Below are positions 8,061-17,765 of a stretch of 46,507 nt of DNA, piece after piece; positions within the stretch are counted from its first letter, which is position 1, and each line of letters begins with the position of its first letter. The position numbers and the translations under genes were made by a program. Origin of the DNA: Methanobacteriota archaeon (GTDB lineage: Archaea; Thermoplasmatota; Poseidoniia; Poseidoniales; Poseidoniaceae); contig CATFLP010000048.1 of assembly GCA_949514915.1 (NCBI GenBank), positions 1 to 46,507 of the forward strand. The letters are read 5' to 3'. The notes beneath the pieces are model-generated. The model ran no database searches, was not told the origin of the DNA, and worked only from the letters and a program-made list of their open reading frames with translations.

Positions 8061-10034
8061 TCACATTCTTTTACTGAATAATGTTGCGACTTCTTCACTA
8101 CTTTTAGTATTGAGTACATCAGATTTTTCTAACCAACCTTTTCTTGCGATATATGTTCCAAAGCGAACGTCCCTTAATCCCATTAAATCATGAGCATCAG
8201 GATTAATAGAAACTGGAACTCCACACATTTTTGCAAATTTACATAATCTCCAATCTAAGTCTAATCTGTATGGAGATGCGTTTAATTCAATTGCTTTGAA
8301 AATACCATTTTCATTCATTTCACCCATGGTTCTAATTACTGCATGCATATCCACTTCATATCCATTTCTTCCTTGGATAATTCTTCCTGTAGGATGGCCT
8401 AACATAGTAGTATACTTGTTTTCTATTGTTTTAATAAGATCTTCAGTATTTTCACTTTCATCTCTATTATTCCATTTTGTCATTGCATGAACTGAAGCCA
8501 CCACATAATCTAATTCTTTTAACACGTCATCATTGTAGTCTAATTTTCCATTTTCTAAGATATCTGATTCTACTCCATGGAAAAGTCGAAAATCATTTCC
8601 TTTTTCTTTCCAAGTTAAATTATATTTTTTAATTATGTCTCCTTGATTTAGAAGGTCGTTTGCATTTGCCCCATTTGCTATTTTCAATGATTCTGAATGG
8701 TCTGAAATGCCTAAATATTTCCAATTAAGTCTTTGAGCTTCATCTGCCATTTGCTCCAATGTTGCTTCTCCATCTGATAGGTTTGTATGGTTATGAAAAG
8801 CACCTTTGATTGAATCAATTGTAATTAATTCAGGAAGTTTATTTTCTTCCCCTGCTTCAATTTCACCTAAATCTTCTCTTAGTTCTGGTACTATGTATGG
8901 AAGATCTAATTTTTTGTAAATATCTTCTTCATTATCTGCTTTAACAGAATATTGCGCAGCCTCAATTCCTTTCAAATCATCAATTTTTGCAATTGGAATT
9001 AATCCAAATTCATTTAATTTCAACCCTCTATCTAATGCCCTTTGCCTCATTCGAATATTATGCTCTTTTGATCCTGTAAAATATGCTAAAGTAAATGGAA
9101 ACATGTTTGGAGGTACAATTCTAACCTGCGCATCAATAGTTCCCGTAGCTTCCATTTTTTCATAATCCTCTCCTCCAATGGCATCTAAAACACCGCCATC
9201 TAAATTACCTAAATTGAATTCATTTTCGAATATACTTGTATCTAATATTAGACTAATTTTTGAATCTCCTGCTCCCTTAATATCTGCTATACCAGGTAGC
9301 GAAAGAATAGAATTTGAAATTTCTTCATGATCTTCTGGTTTAGCACCTACCACCAAATCTAAATCTCCGATTGATTCTTTTTTCCTTCTTGCTGAACCAG
9401 CTAATTCTATTTGTTCAACCTTGGGAATATTGCTGATTAATTCTTTTAATGCATTCCCATAAAGTAATCCTATGTCTAATCTTCTTCGTGCATTAAATCT
9501 TTTTAATAATTGAATTCCATCTAATATTTTTTGTTGTGATTTTTTTCCAAATCCACTTAAATCTTCAATTTCACCTGCTTCACAAGATTCTTGTAATTCA
9601 ATGATATTTGTAATTCCTAATTCCTCATTAAGTAATTTAATTCTTTTTGGTCCTAAGTTAGGAATGCCGAGCATTACAATTAATCCTGCGGGTGTTGTTT
9701 CAAATAATTCAACCCAGTCTTCAGGCCATTCTCCTTCAAGTACAGCATTAGTGATTCCAGAACCTAATCCTTTGCCAATGCCTTTCAAATCCATTAGTCT
9801 ACCACTAATTACCACTTCTCCAAAATCTTCAGTTAATGTTGAAATAGTCCTACTTCCATTGAAATAGGATCTGGTTCTAAATGGATTAGCACCTCTCAAT
9901 TCAAGCAATACCCCCACTTGATGCAATGTAGTTGCAATTTGATTTCTACTGAAAAATGGTATGCCTTTTGCTCTTGGCCTAGGAAGTTTCCATACGCCCC
10001 CTCCGCCCATATTCATATGAAAACACACTATCAC
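8061..10034 (-). CDS. polX: DNA polymerase X family with C-terminal PHP domain (PolX)
   Basis: HhH repeats (MLGIPNLGPKRIKLL; DLSGFGKKSQQKIL), nucleotidyltransferase motif GSARRKKESIGDLDLVV, PHP motifs HNHTNLSDG and GISDHSES. Confidence 0.93.
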   Translation of the reverse strand: MIVCFHMNMGGGGVWKLPRPRAKGIPFFSRNQIATTLHQVGVLLELRGANPFRTRSYFNGSRTISTLTEDFGEVVISGRLMDLKGIGKGLGSGITNAVLEGEWPEDWVELFETTPAGLIVMLGIPNLGPKRIKLLNEELGITNIIELQESCEAGEIEDLSGFGKKSQQKILDGIQLLKRFNARRRLDIGLLYGNALKELISNIPKVEQIELAGSARRKKESIGDLDLVVGAKPEDHEEISNSILSLPGIADIKGAGDSKISLILDTSIFENEFNLGNLDGGVLDAIGGEDYEKMEATGTIDAQVRIVPPNMFPFTLAYFTGSKEHNIRMRQRALDRGLKLNEFGLIPIAKIDDLKGIEAAQYSVKADNEEDIYKKLDLPYIVPELREDLGEIEAGEENKLPELITIDSIKGAFHNHTNLSDGEATLEQMADEAQRLNWKYLGISDHSESLKIANGANANDLLNQGDIIKKYNLTWKEKGNDFRLFHGVESDILENGKLDYNDDVLKELDYVVASVHAMTKWNNRDESENTEDLIKTIENKYTTMLGHPTGRIIQGRNGYEVDMHAVIRTMGEMNENGIFKAIELNASPYRLDLDWRLCKFAKMCGVPVSINPDAHDLMGLRDVRFGTYIARKGWLEKSDVLNTKSSEEVATLFSKRM

Positions 10035-10093
10035 TTCATTATGGCGGTAATTTGTACCAATTGGTTTGAATAATATGTCAATTAGCAGTATCC

Positions 10094-10420
10094 ATGGACC
10101 TTGAGTTAATTGAGAGTCTTACTACTATTTTTTGTGGTGTTGCAATATTCGGATTTACTATTGTTGCTACGGCATCTCGCAACCCCCAAATAGAGATTTT
10201 TATTCAACAAACAATTTCGTTATGCTGTGTCATTGCAGCAATTTTATTGTCTATTATCGCATTCAATGGAGGTACAATATGGTCTTCAAAAAAATTAGTT
10301 CCTCCTTTAATCGCTTTGAATATAATTATTACTATAGCTGCTAGAATGAATCTTAGAGGTAAGCAAATTTCACAAGGTATGAATCCCCATCAGATTGGAA
10401 GATTAAACCAAGAAGAATAG
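10094..10420 (+). CDS. Small membrane protein, hypothetical
   Basis: 108-aa ORF with three hydrophobic segments, divergent from polX. Confidence 0.5.
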   Translation: MDLELIESLTTIFCGVAIFGFTIVATASRNPQIEIFIQQTISLCCVIAAILLSIIAFNGGTIWSSKKLVPPLIALNIIITIAARMNLRGKQISQGMNPHQIGRLNQEE

Positions 10421-11437
10421 TTATCTCATTCTTTTTGGTACGTAATCAAAATGTTCTGTTTCAATTTCTTCTTTCTTTGAAGGAATATTTCTTTTTATTA
10501 TGAATTGTGGTGGTTCATTATATTCTTCTACTTTTTTCTCACTAGGTATTTTCCTCATTGTTTTTTGATTATAATTAGTAGTAAATATTCTTGCTGGCTT
10601 TTTCAATGAGATTGTGAACATCACAAATACTGTAAGATAAATAATCCATGTAGGGAGCAGGATTCCTGAGTAATCCTCAATTTTTATTGAAACTTGTTTA
10701 ACTCCATCATGCATTCTTGAAAAACTAAAGGCTTTACTTACATCATCAGCTAATTCATTTTCTTCTATTGGATGTTCTTCAATAATTAGTATTGGTAATT
10801 TTGCTATTGCAGATGGAGAATCTTGATTTTGGACCCATAGTTGTATTTCTCCTCCACTTAATCCTAGTTTTTCTCCTGTATTATGCACGCTAAACATAGT
10901 CATATGTCCTTGCTCACCATTAGGTTGTAATGTTACTTCTCTACTCGACCATTCAGATGAAATACCATCTAATGGATGCCATTCAATTTTCAGGTTTATG
11001 GAAACAAAATCCATTGGATTTGTAACTTTACAGAAGAAAGAACTTTTTTCAGATATTACAATGGTATTGGAGGAAGGGTCACAAGCAATTAGCAATATTG
11101 GTTTATGTTTTAATCTATCATTTGGCCAATAATCAATATTATTTGCACCTATTGAATTATTATCTCCAAAACCATCTTTGTCAGTATCTTTCCATTGAGT
11201 TTTATCGTTGATAAACACATCTGCACCATTATTTATGGTCCAATTTTCGTCTGGATCTGACCATCCATCGCCATCGGTGTCTTTACATCCAAATCTATCA
11301 TTTGTGGAATTTCCTTCTGAATTAGGACAGTCATCATTGGTTGTGGATTGGGATGAAACTATGTCTAAAGAATAAGTTAAAGATAGAATAAAAATTGTCA
11401 AGATTAACAAGACATTAGATTTCTTCATAAACGGCAT
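10421..11437 (-). CDS. Secreted/membrane-anchored protein with TSP3-like Ca-binding repeats
   Basis: Signal peptide, Asp-rich repeats DTDGDGWSDPDE and DTDKDGFGDN, C-terminal TM segment and basic tail. Confidence 0.6.
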   Translation of the reverse strand: MPFMKKSNVLLILTIFILSLTYSLDIVSSQSTTNDDCPNSEGNSTNDRFGCKDTDGDGWSDPDENWTINNGADVFINDKTQWKDTDKDGFGDNNSIGANNIDYWPNDRLKHKPILLIACDPSSNTIVISEKSSFFCKVTNPMDFVSINLKIEWHPLDGISSEWSSREVTLQPNGEQGHMTMFSVHNTGEKLGLSGGEIQLWVQNQDSPSAIAKLPILIIEEHPIEENELADDVSKAFSFSRMHDGVKQVSIKIEDYSGILLPTWIIYLTVFVMFTISLKKPARIFTTNYNQKTMRKIPSEKKVEEYNEPPQFIIKRNIPSKKEEIETEHFDYVPKRMR

Positions 11438-11475
11438 CAGGGGCTATTGTGTTATGAAGTATTGTTTTAGAATCA

Positions 11476-11769
11476 TCATTCAATATCAAATTCTGCTTCT
11501 AATTTTTGATTAATAAAATTCCTCATGAAGGGAGGTAATTCTCCGTTCACAAATACAACATCATTTACTTCTTCTAATTTCATTAATGAATAATATATTT
11601 GCATTGCGGTCATTGGTGTTGATGAACATCCAGTGCAACCACCTTCTAGTGAAATCATTACATTTCCATCACTAGTGTCGATTACATTTACAATCCCATC
11701 ATGCTGATCTAAAATTTCTTGAACAGGGCCAATAGATGCGTGGATTTTACTTATGTCAATATCTGCCAT
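11476..11769 (-). CDS. NifU C-terminal domain-like Fe-S scaffold protein
   Basis: GGCTGCSSTPMTAMQ CxxC motif and size of about 97 aa match the NifU-C family. Confidence 0.85.
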   Translation of the reverse strand: MADIDISKIHASIGPVQEILDQHDGIVNVIDTSDGNVMISLEGGCTGCSSTPMTAMQIYYSLMKLEEVNDVVFVNGELPPFMRNFINQKLEAEFDIE

Positions 11770-11855
11770 TAACTCTCATGTGCGCTGATACCATTCTACT
11801 TTTTCAAACCTGTGCATAGAAAACCAAATATGGCACATTACTTAATCAATGTCAG

Positions 11856-12743
11856 ATGCGTATATTAATTCTCGACCTCTTGGCTGAAAGGATAGAATTT
11901 GGACATGGAGGTAATATTGAGATGATTAAACCATTTACGGATTTTAATTCTGAAATTGAGGTATTTCTTGTAACTCCCCAGTATGAAACAGATACTCAGT
12001 TTGAAAGATTAGAGCTTAAAAAAATTAAGAAGGGAAATGTACCTAATTGGGATGATGATGTTGAATTTAAATCTGAATTTTCAGATGTAATTGATGGTAC
12101 TATTGTTAAATTTATTCGTATTTTCACTCCAGTTGGAAAAGTCGGGGATATCTCTAAGTGGGTTGATGAACATAATTTCTCTTGTGTTTTTTGTTCAGGT
12201 TCCAGACGTAATGTCTCACAACCAGAGCAATGGATGATAAACGCAAAAAATTTATTGATGGGTACAATATTGGCAAAAAAACCGCTTTTAGGGATTTGTT
12301 TTGGACATCAATTACTTGCAGAAACATTAGGAGGTAATGTTACACGCTCATCAAAAAGGACAGATGCAGTATATAATTTGAAATTAACAAATTTAGGTTC
12401 TAAAGACCCGTTGTTTGATGGGTTATCTAATAATGGAGAGGGCCCAATTACTTTGTATACTCATCAAGATCATGTGGTAAATATATCTACAGATCAAAAA
12501 ATAATTATTGAGTTGTTAGGTTCTTCCAAGCACTGTAAAAATGCAGCAATTAGGGCTAGAGTCGATGATGAACTATTACCTGTGTGGGGAGTACAATTTC
12601 ATCCAGAAGCAAGTAAGGCTAGAATCAATAGATCTTATGATTTAGGCCATATTACATTAGAAGAAAAAGAATCATTTAATCGGGAGCATGATGGTGCACA
12701 AGTACTTGAAAATTTTTCTAGAATCGTGCATTTGAAGTCGTGA
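11856..12743 (+). CDS. Class-I glutamine amidotransferase (GMP synthase-like)
   Basis: Nucleophile elbow LLGICFGHQLLAETLGG and His/Glu motif WGVQFHPEAS. Confidence 0.88.
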   Translation: MRILILDLLAERIEFGHGGNIEMIKPFTDFNSEIEVFLVTPQYETDTQFERLELKKIKKGNVPNWDDDVEFKSEFSDVIDGTIVKFIRIFTPVGKVGDISKWVDEHNFSCVFCSGSRRNVSQPEQWMINAKNLLMGTILAKKPLLGICFGHQLLAETLGGNVTRSSKRTDAVYNLKLTNLGSKDPLFDGLSNNGEGPITLYTHQDHVVNISTDQKIIIELLGSSKHCKNAAIRARVDDELLPVWGVQFHPEASKARINRSYDLGHITLEEKESFNREHDGAQVLENFSRIVHLKS

Positions 12744-12830
12744 ATTTCCATTAAAAATGAATATCTATGATAAATATGCTACTATTCATTAATATACAGC
12801 ATTTGAGAGGCCACGAATGGTGAACATATT

Positions 12831-14999
12831 TTGGAGATAGCAGATTTGCCTTTAGGTGTTGGAGAAATAGGTGCAATAGTAGCAGGATTAGGCTTGGGTA
12901 TTGCATTTTTATTATATACACAATTATCTGGAAAGAAAATTGAAAATGAAAGAGTATCAAGTATTGGTAGTCAGATACAATCTGGAGCAATGGCATTTTT
13001 AAATGCTGAATATAGAATTCTAGTTGTATTTGTAATTGTAGTTGCAGGATTATTATATGCTGGAGGAAGCATAAATGATGATCTTGGACTTGAAGTCGCA
13101 ATATCATTCTTAATGGGTGCTTTTGCAAGTGGCTTAGCAGGCAATATTGGAATGCGTGCAGCTACTGCTGCAAATACTAGAACTGCAATGGCAGCTACTG
13201 AAAACCAAGGTGCAGCATTACTAGTTGCTTACAATGGAGGTGCTGTAATGGGTATCTGTGTAGGAGGATTAGGATTACTTGGAATTTCTATAATGTATAT
13301 TTTATTTGGAGAGATTAGTACTATTACTTACATTTCAGGATTTGGAATGGGTGCATCAAGTATTGCATTATTTGCTAGAGTAGGTGGAGGAATTTATACT
13401 AAAGCAGCAGATGTTGGTGCAGATTTAGTTGGTAAAGTTATGGCTGGAATACCAGAAGATGATCCAAGAAACCCTGGTGTTATTGCAGATAATGTAGGAG
13501 ATAATGTTGGCGATGTTGCTGGAATGGGCGCAGATATATTCGAATCATTTGTAGGTTCATTAATAGCAGCAATGGTGATTGCATCTACAATTCTATGGGT
13601 TGATTTAGGACAAATGTCTTCAGAAGTAAATGATTTAGGAAATCATAATGAAGTTTTGATGGTATTACCATTATTACTTGCTATTATTGGATTCGTTGCA
13701 AGTTTAATCGGAGTATTTTCAATGAGAGTATTAAAAGAAGGCGATCCAGCTTCTGCATTAAGAAATACCACATTTATTGGAGCAATACTGTTTTGGTTAG
13801 GAAGTTATGTTGCATTACAAATTTTCAATTTACCATTACAACCATTGTATGCAATAATCTCTGGAAGTATTGTAGGCATTTTGATTGGACTTGTTACTGA
13901 ATACTATACATCTACAGAGAAAATCTTTGGAATCAAACCTCGAGCAGTAATGAGAATTTCAGAAGCCTCAAAAAGAGGCCCTGCAACTAATGCAATAGCA
14001 GGTTTGTCAGTAGGGATGGAAAGTGTATTTTTACCATTAATCTTAATTGCGGTAGGAATTTATGTTTCCAATTATTTCGCAGGAGTTTATGGGATTGCAT
14101 TAGCAGCAATGGGAATGTTAGCTACAGTAGGAGTTACTATGACTGTAGATGCTTATGGCCCTGTAGCAGATAATGCTGGAGGCATTTCTGAAATGAGCGG
14201 ACTTGGCCCAGAGGTTAGAGAAATCACTGATGGTTTAGATTCAATCGGTAATACTACAGCAGCAACAGGAAAAGGGTTTGCTATCGGTTCTGCAGCATTA
14301 ACTGCACTTGCATTATTTGCAGCATTTACTACTTCCGTAGAGAACTATAGAGGTACAGAAGTTCAAATATTATTAACAAGCCCTGAAGTAGTTATTGGAT
14401 TATTAATTGGAGGAAGTTTGCCATTCTTAATTGGTGCATTAACAATGAGTTCAGTCGGTAGAGCGGCTGAAGAGATGGTTGATGAAATTGTAAGACAATT
14501 CGAAATAATGAAAAAAGCACTCAAAGGAACAATTGGTGACGATGATCTTGATGACATAAACAAATGGCCTGAGACAATAGAAGTCAAAGAAGATGGTGGA
14601 ACGAAGATGTATCCTGATTCAGAACAATGTATCAAAATTAGTACCGATTCAGCAATTCGTGAAATGGTACTTCCTGGGGTAATCGCTGTTTTCAGCCCAT
14701 TAATCGTTGGTTATGCATTAAATGCTGAGGGATTAGCAGGAATGCTTGCAGGTGCAACAGTTACAGGAGTATTACTCGCGTTATTCATGGCTAATGCAGG
14801 AGGTTCTTGGGATAATGCAAAGAAAGCAATTGAAGCAGGTGAATTAGAAGGAGAATCAAAAGGTGGAGAAGCACATTCTGCTGCCGTAATTGGAGATACA
14901 GTTGGAGATCCATTCAAAGATACAAGTGGTCCATCATTGAATATTTTAATCAAATTGATGTCTATTGTATCTTTAGTGATTGTACCTGTAATCGTTTAG
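12831..14999 (+). CDS. hppA: Membrane-bound pyrophosphatase (ion-translocating, K+-dependent type by motif)
   Basis: Multiple signature motifs: [98 protein letters not shown] start with GGTGA upstream. Confidence 0.97.
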   Translation: MEIADLPLGVGEIGAIVAGLGLGIAFLLYTQLSGKKIENERVSSIGSQIQSGAMAFLNAEYRILVVFVIVVAGLLYAGGSINDDLGLEVAISFLMGAFASGLAGNIGMRAATAANTRTAMAATENQGAALLVAYNGGAVMGICVGGLGLLGISIMYILFGEISTITYISGFGMGASSIALFARVGGGIYTKAADVGADLVGKVMAGIPEDDPRNPGVIADNVGDNVGDVAGMGADIFESFVGSLIAAMVIASTILWVDLGQMSSEVNDLGNHNEVLMVLPLLLAIIGFVASLIGVFSMRVLKEGDPASALRNTTFIGAILFWLGSYVALQIFNLPLQPLYAIISGSIVGILIGLVTEYYTSTEKIFGIKPRAVMRISEASKRGPATNAIAGLSVGMESVFLPLILIAVGIYVSNYFAGVYGIALAAMGMLATVGVTMTVDAYGPVADNAGGISEMSGLGPEVREITDGLDSIGNTTAATGKGFAIGSAALTALALFAAFTTSVENYRGTEVQILLTSPEVVIGLLIGGSLPFLIGALTMSSVGRAAEEMVDEIVRQFEIMKKALKGTIGDDDLDDINKWPETIEVKEDGGTKMYPDSEQCIKISTDSAIREMVLPGVIAVFSPLIVGYALNAEGLAGMLAGATVTGVLLALFMANAGGSWDNAKKAIEAGELEGESKGGEAHSAAVIGDTVGDPFKDTSGPSLNILIKLMSIVSLVIVPVIV

Positions 15000-15011
15000 A
15001 TGGTGTAAAAC

Positions 15012-15995
15012 ATGCCTAAACAAAGGGCAACTAGAAAGAATCAAATCTTTGTAGTAATTGTACTATTTGTTCTAGTTAGTTCAGGATGTCTAGGTTCTAC
15101 GAATCAAGGCAGTAAATCTTCTGATTCTAAATTAATAGTTCCAGAATGGAATATTGGAGATTGGTGGATGTATACTTTTACAACACCTGAATTTGGAGAT
15201 GTAACTACAAGGTTAGTTGTAACAGAGACAGAAGCTGATTCAAATAGTTCCTATATGTTGGGAATTACTAATCAACTAGAATCACATAGGCATGCATTGT
15301 TAAATTTCAATCCATTTTTAGGGAGAATTACTCATTCTAATTTGTCAGTGTATGAAAATGGAATACCTCAACCAGTATTCAGTTTCCCATTAGAGGAGGG
15401 TAATTCGTGGACATTTGATTTATTTGGATTTAGTGAATGGAATGCGAATGTATTGTTAATTTCTGGAGGAGTATCTTACATTACAGCTGTTCATTCAGAA
15501 GGAGGGACTCTAGAATATGAATATGATGATTCACTTCGATTTTTATCTAAATTTGTATGGACTAATTCTGATAATGTAATTAAAATGGAAATGAGATGGT
15601 CAGGTGAAAAAGGCGTGGATTATGAGGGAGATGCTTTTTTCGTAAGGGCCTTTGATTTTAAAAATGAAATATATGAAGGTAATGATGGAGAAACATATGA
15701 TTCAACATTTCTAAATAATGGACATCCTACTGATGGTAATTTTGATCATTTATACATATATTTAGATGTTGAAATAGCAGGTTCTGCAGCATCACATGGT
15801 TCTTTTTCAATAAAAGATCATAGAGGAATAAGTCCAAAAGTAGAAACATGGAATGCAGGAACTTCTGAAAAAGGTTCTATTTCAGTGATCCCTTCACAAT
15901 CGGGGGAGTATTCATTGACAGTAACTTGCACTGGTGCTAATTCAATAATACATGTGATTGTAGTTGGTGGATTAGAACGGTCTTGGAATTTATAG
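15012..15995 (+). CDS. Putative lipoprotein, hypothetical
   Basis: Signal peptide with lipobox-like VLVSSGCLG. Confidence 0.6.
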   Translation: MPKQRATRKNQIFVVIVLFVLVSSGCLGSTNQGSKSSDSKLIVPEWNIGDWWMYTFTTPEFGDVTTRLVVTETEADSNSSYMLGITNQLESHRHALLNFNPFLGRITHSNLSVYENGIPQPVFSFPLEEGNSWTFDLFGFSEWNANVLLISGGVSYITAVHSEGGTLEYEYDDSLRFLSKFVWTNSDNVIKMEMRWSGEKGVDYEGDAFFVRAFDFKNEIYEGNDGETYDSTFLNNGHPTDGNFDHLYIYLDVEIAGSAASHGSFSIKDHRGISPKVETWNAGTSEKGSISVIPSQSGEYSLTVTCTGANSIIHVIVVGGLERSWNL

Positions 15996-16003
15996 GTGTA
16001 GGT

Positions 16004-16618
16004 ATGCAACAAACACTTTTGATGTTGCATGGACTTACAGGAACTTCCAAAATGATTGAACAATTTGCGAATAAAATTAATCCAGACGGTTGTAATTTAG
16101 TAGTCCCTAATGGCACATTTAAGCATGAAGAAAGGGGTTTTTGCTGGTGGAATTATTCATTAGGACATCATAAAAATAAAAATAATAAAATTAAAGTCAC
16201 AGACAAATTACTTAGAGAAGTACAAAAATCTATTTCTTATTTAATTGAGAAATTACCAAATGAGGGAGATGTAATTATTGGTGGTTTTAGTCAAGGTGCT
16301 GCAATGGCACAAATAATGTTGTTAAGTGAGATATCATCAAGAATTTCTGGTTTAATTTTATTGGGAACTAGATCTATTGAAGAAAATAAATTAAGGGAAG
16401 CACTAACTAAATTAAAACCAGTACCTGTGTTGTGGATGCATGGTACTGGTGATAAATTAATAAAATTTGAAGAAGCAATAGAATTAGTAAAAATCTTTGA
16501 AGAAGAAGGATGGGAAGTAACAAAAATTAAACATGAAAAAGGGCATATGATACCTTTAGAATATCATAATGAGATTGTTGACTTTGTATACAAGATATAT
16601 TCAAACAACACCAGATGA
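16004..16618 (+). CDS. Alpha/beta hydrolase (phospholipase/carboxylesterase family)
   Basis: Nucleophile elbow GGFSQGAAMA, Asp region LWMHGTGDKLI, His in KGHMI. Confidence 0.8.
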   Translation: MQQTLLMLHGLTGTSKMIEQFANKINPDGCNLVVPNGTFKHEERGFCWWNYSLGHHKNKNNKIKVTDKLLREVQKSISYLIEKLPNEGDVIIGGFSQGAAMAQIMLLSEISSRISGLILLGTRSIEENKLREALTKLKPVPVLWMHGTGDKLIKFEEAIELVKIFEEEGWEVTKIKHEKGHMIPLEYHNEIVDFVYKIYSNNTR

Positions 16619-16885
16619 TTGAAGATCATCAAATCCGCCAATGAATACTGGTAGTTCACCTCTTAAATCAAAAATAACAGGTACAGTTTTATGTCCTGTT
16701 TCTTGGATAATTTTATTTCTCTTTTCAGGTTCAAGGCTCAAATCTATTTCTAAAAATGTCAAATTATGACCTTTTAAATATCTCTTCGCAGCAACACAAT
16801 AAGGGCAATAATCTGAAGAATATATGAGAAAATCTACATCTGTTGAGCTTGCATCTGAAATTATTACGTTTGACATATAATACAC
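16601..16885 (-). CDS. Glutaredoxin-like protein
   Basis: CPYC active site in LIYSSDYCPYCVAAKRYL; HKTVPVIF cis-Pro; GGFDDL. Confidence 0.88.
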   Translation of the reverse strand: MYYMSNVIISDASSTDVDFLIYSSDYCPYCVAAKRYLKGHNLTFLEIDLSLEPEKRNKIIQETGHKTVPVIFDLRGELPVFIGGFDDLQSSGVV

Positions 16886-16886
16886 C

Positions 16887-17753
16887 TTATTTTTCTATTA
16901 AAACACCTTGATTGTCAATGGACCATTCAATTATCATCCATCCAGCATTCTCGCATGCTTTTTTAGTTTCATTAACCTTTCCACTTTTTGATAATAGTGC
17001 AACGGCTCCACCCCCTCCAGCACCCATGACTTTCCAAGCACTAATGATGTCTTCATCCATTAGAGAATCGCAAATAATTCTGACAGGATTATTAATTGAT
17101 GGAGATAATTCATCTGTTGTAATTGTCACAAGATTAAGAATATCACTAATTGATTCTCTTTGGTCTGATTCTAATGCCTTTGCCATATCGTCAGCTAATT
17201 GTTTTAATTTAGAAATTGCTTCAATGATTTTTAAATCCCCTTGATTGAATTTTTCCCAGATTGGAGAATGTACTTCTCCAGATTTATGTGCAATTCTACT
17301 ATGCGCAATAATAAGATGTTTTTCTAGCCATTCAATGGTACTTGGCATTGGTTTAAATGGCATTATCTCAACATCTTCATTATTGAACTTTAGATACTGT
17401 GCACCGCCAAATGCACTAGCCCATTGATCTTGTCTTCCAACAGGTCCTCCTAATATAATTTCAAATTTATGAGCCATTTCGGCAGATTTCTCTGGTGAAC
17501 AATTACTATGATTAATACAAGAGAGTAATGCTACATTTATTGCGCTAGAAGTTCCTAATCCTGTTCCTACAGGCACATCACATTCATAATACACTTTTAG
17601 ATGACCTTCATCATCTATATTTAATTCAGCATGTGCTCTCTTGTTTATTGCTATATTTACTACAGACCCAGTATATTTCTTAGTGAAATAGGTTACGTCA
17701 CTCCATCCTCCAGCTAAATCGATGCGTACAGGTGCGCTTGCTTTTACTTTCAA
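16887..17753 (-). CDS. GHMP family sugar kinase (heptose/fucose kinase-like)
   Basis: APVRIDLAGGWSD N-terminal motif, VGTGLGTSSAINVALL GHMP motif, MGAGGGGAVALL. Confidence 0.82.
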   Translation of the reverse strand: MKVKASAPVRIDLAGGWSDVTYFTKKYTGSVVNIAINKRAHAELNIDDEGHLKVYYECDVPVGTGLGTSSAINVALLSCINHSNCSPEKSAEMAHKFEIILGGPVGRQDQWASAFGGAQYLKFNNEDVEIMPFKPMPSTIEWLEKHLIIAHSRIAHKSGEVHSPIWEKFNQGDLKIIEAISKLKQLADDMAKALESDQRESISDILNLVTITTDELSPSINNPVRIICDSLMDEDIISAWKVMGAGGGGAVALLSKSGKVNETKKACENAGWMIIEWSIDNQGVLIEK

Positions 17754-17765
17754 AATTTATACCCC

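Noticed and set aside
10421-11437. DxDxDG repeats as dockerin/cellulosome component
   Set aside because: Repeat spacing fits TSP3-like Ca-binding linkers common in archaeal surface proteins, not paired dockerin modules.
11476-11769. NifU-like protein as evidence of nitrogen fixation
   Set aside because: Only the generic NifU-C Fe-S scaffold domain; no nif genes nearby. Normal Fe-S maturation is the simpler reading.
12817-12840. Seven-codon ATG GTG AAC ATA TTT TGG AGA TAG overlapping the hppA start, possible leader peptide
   Set aside because: GGTGA within it is better explained as the SD for the TTG start at 12831; no regulatory codon bias or hairpin seen.
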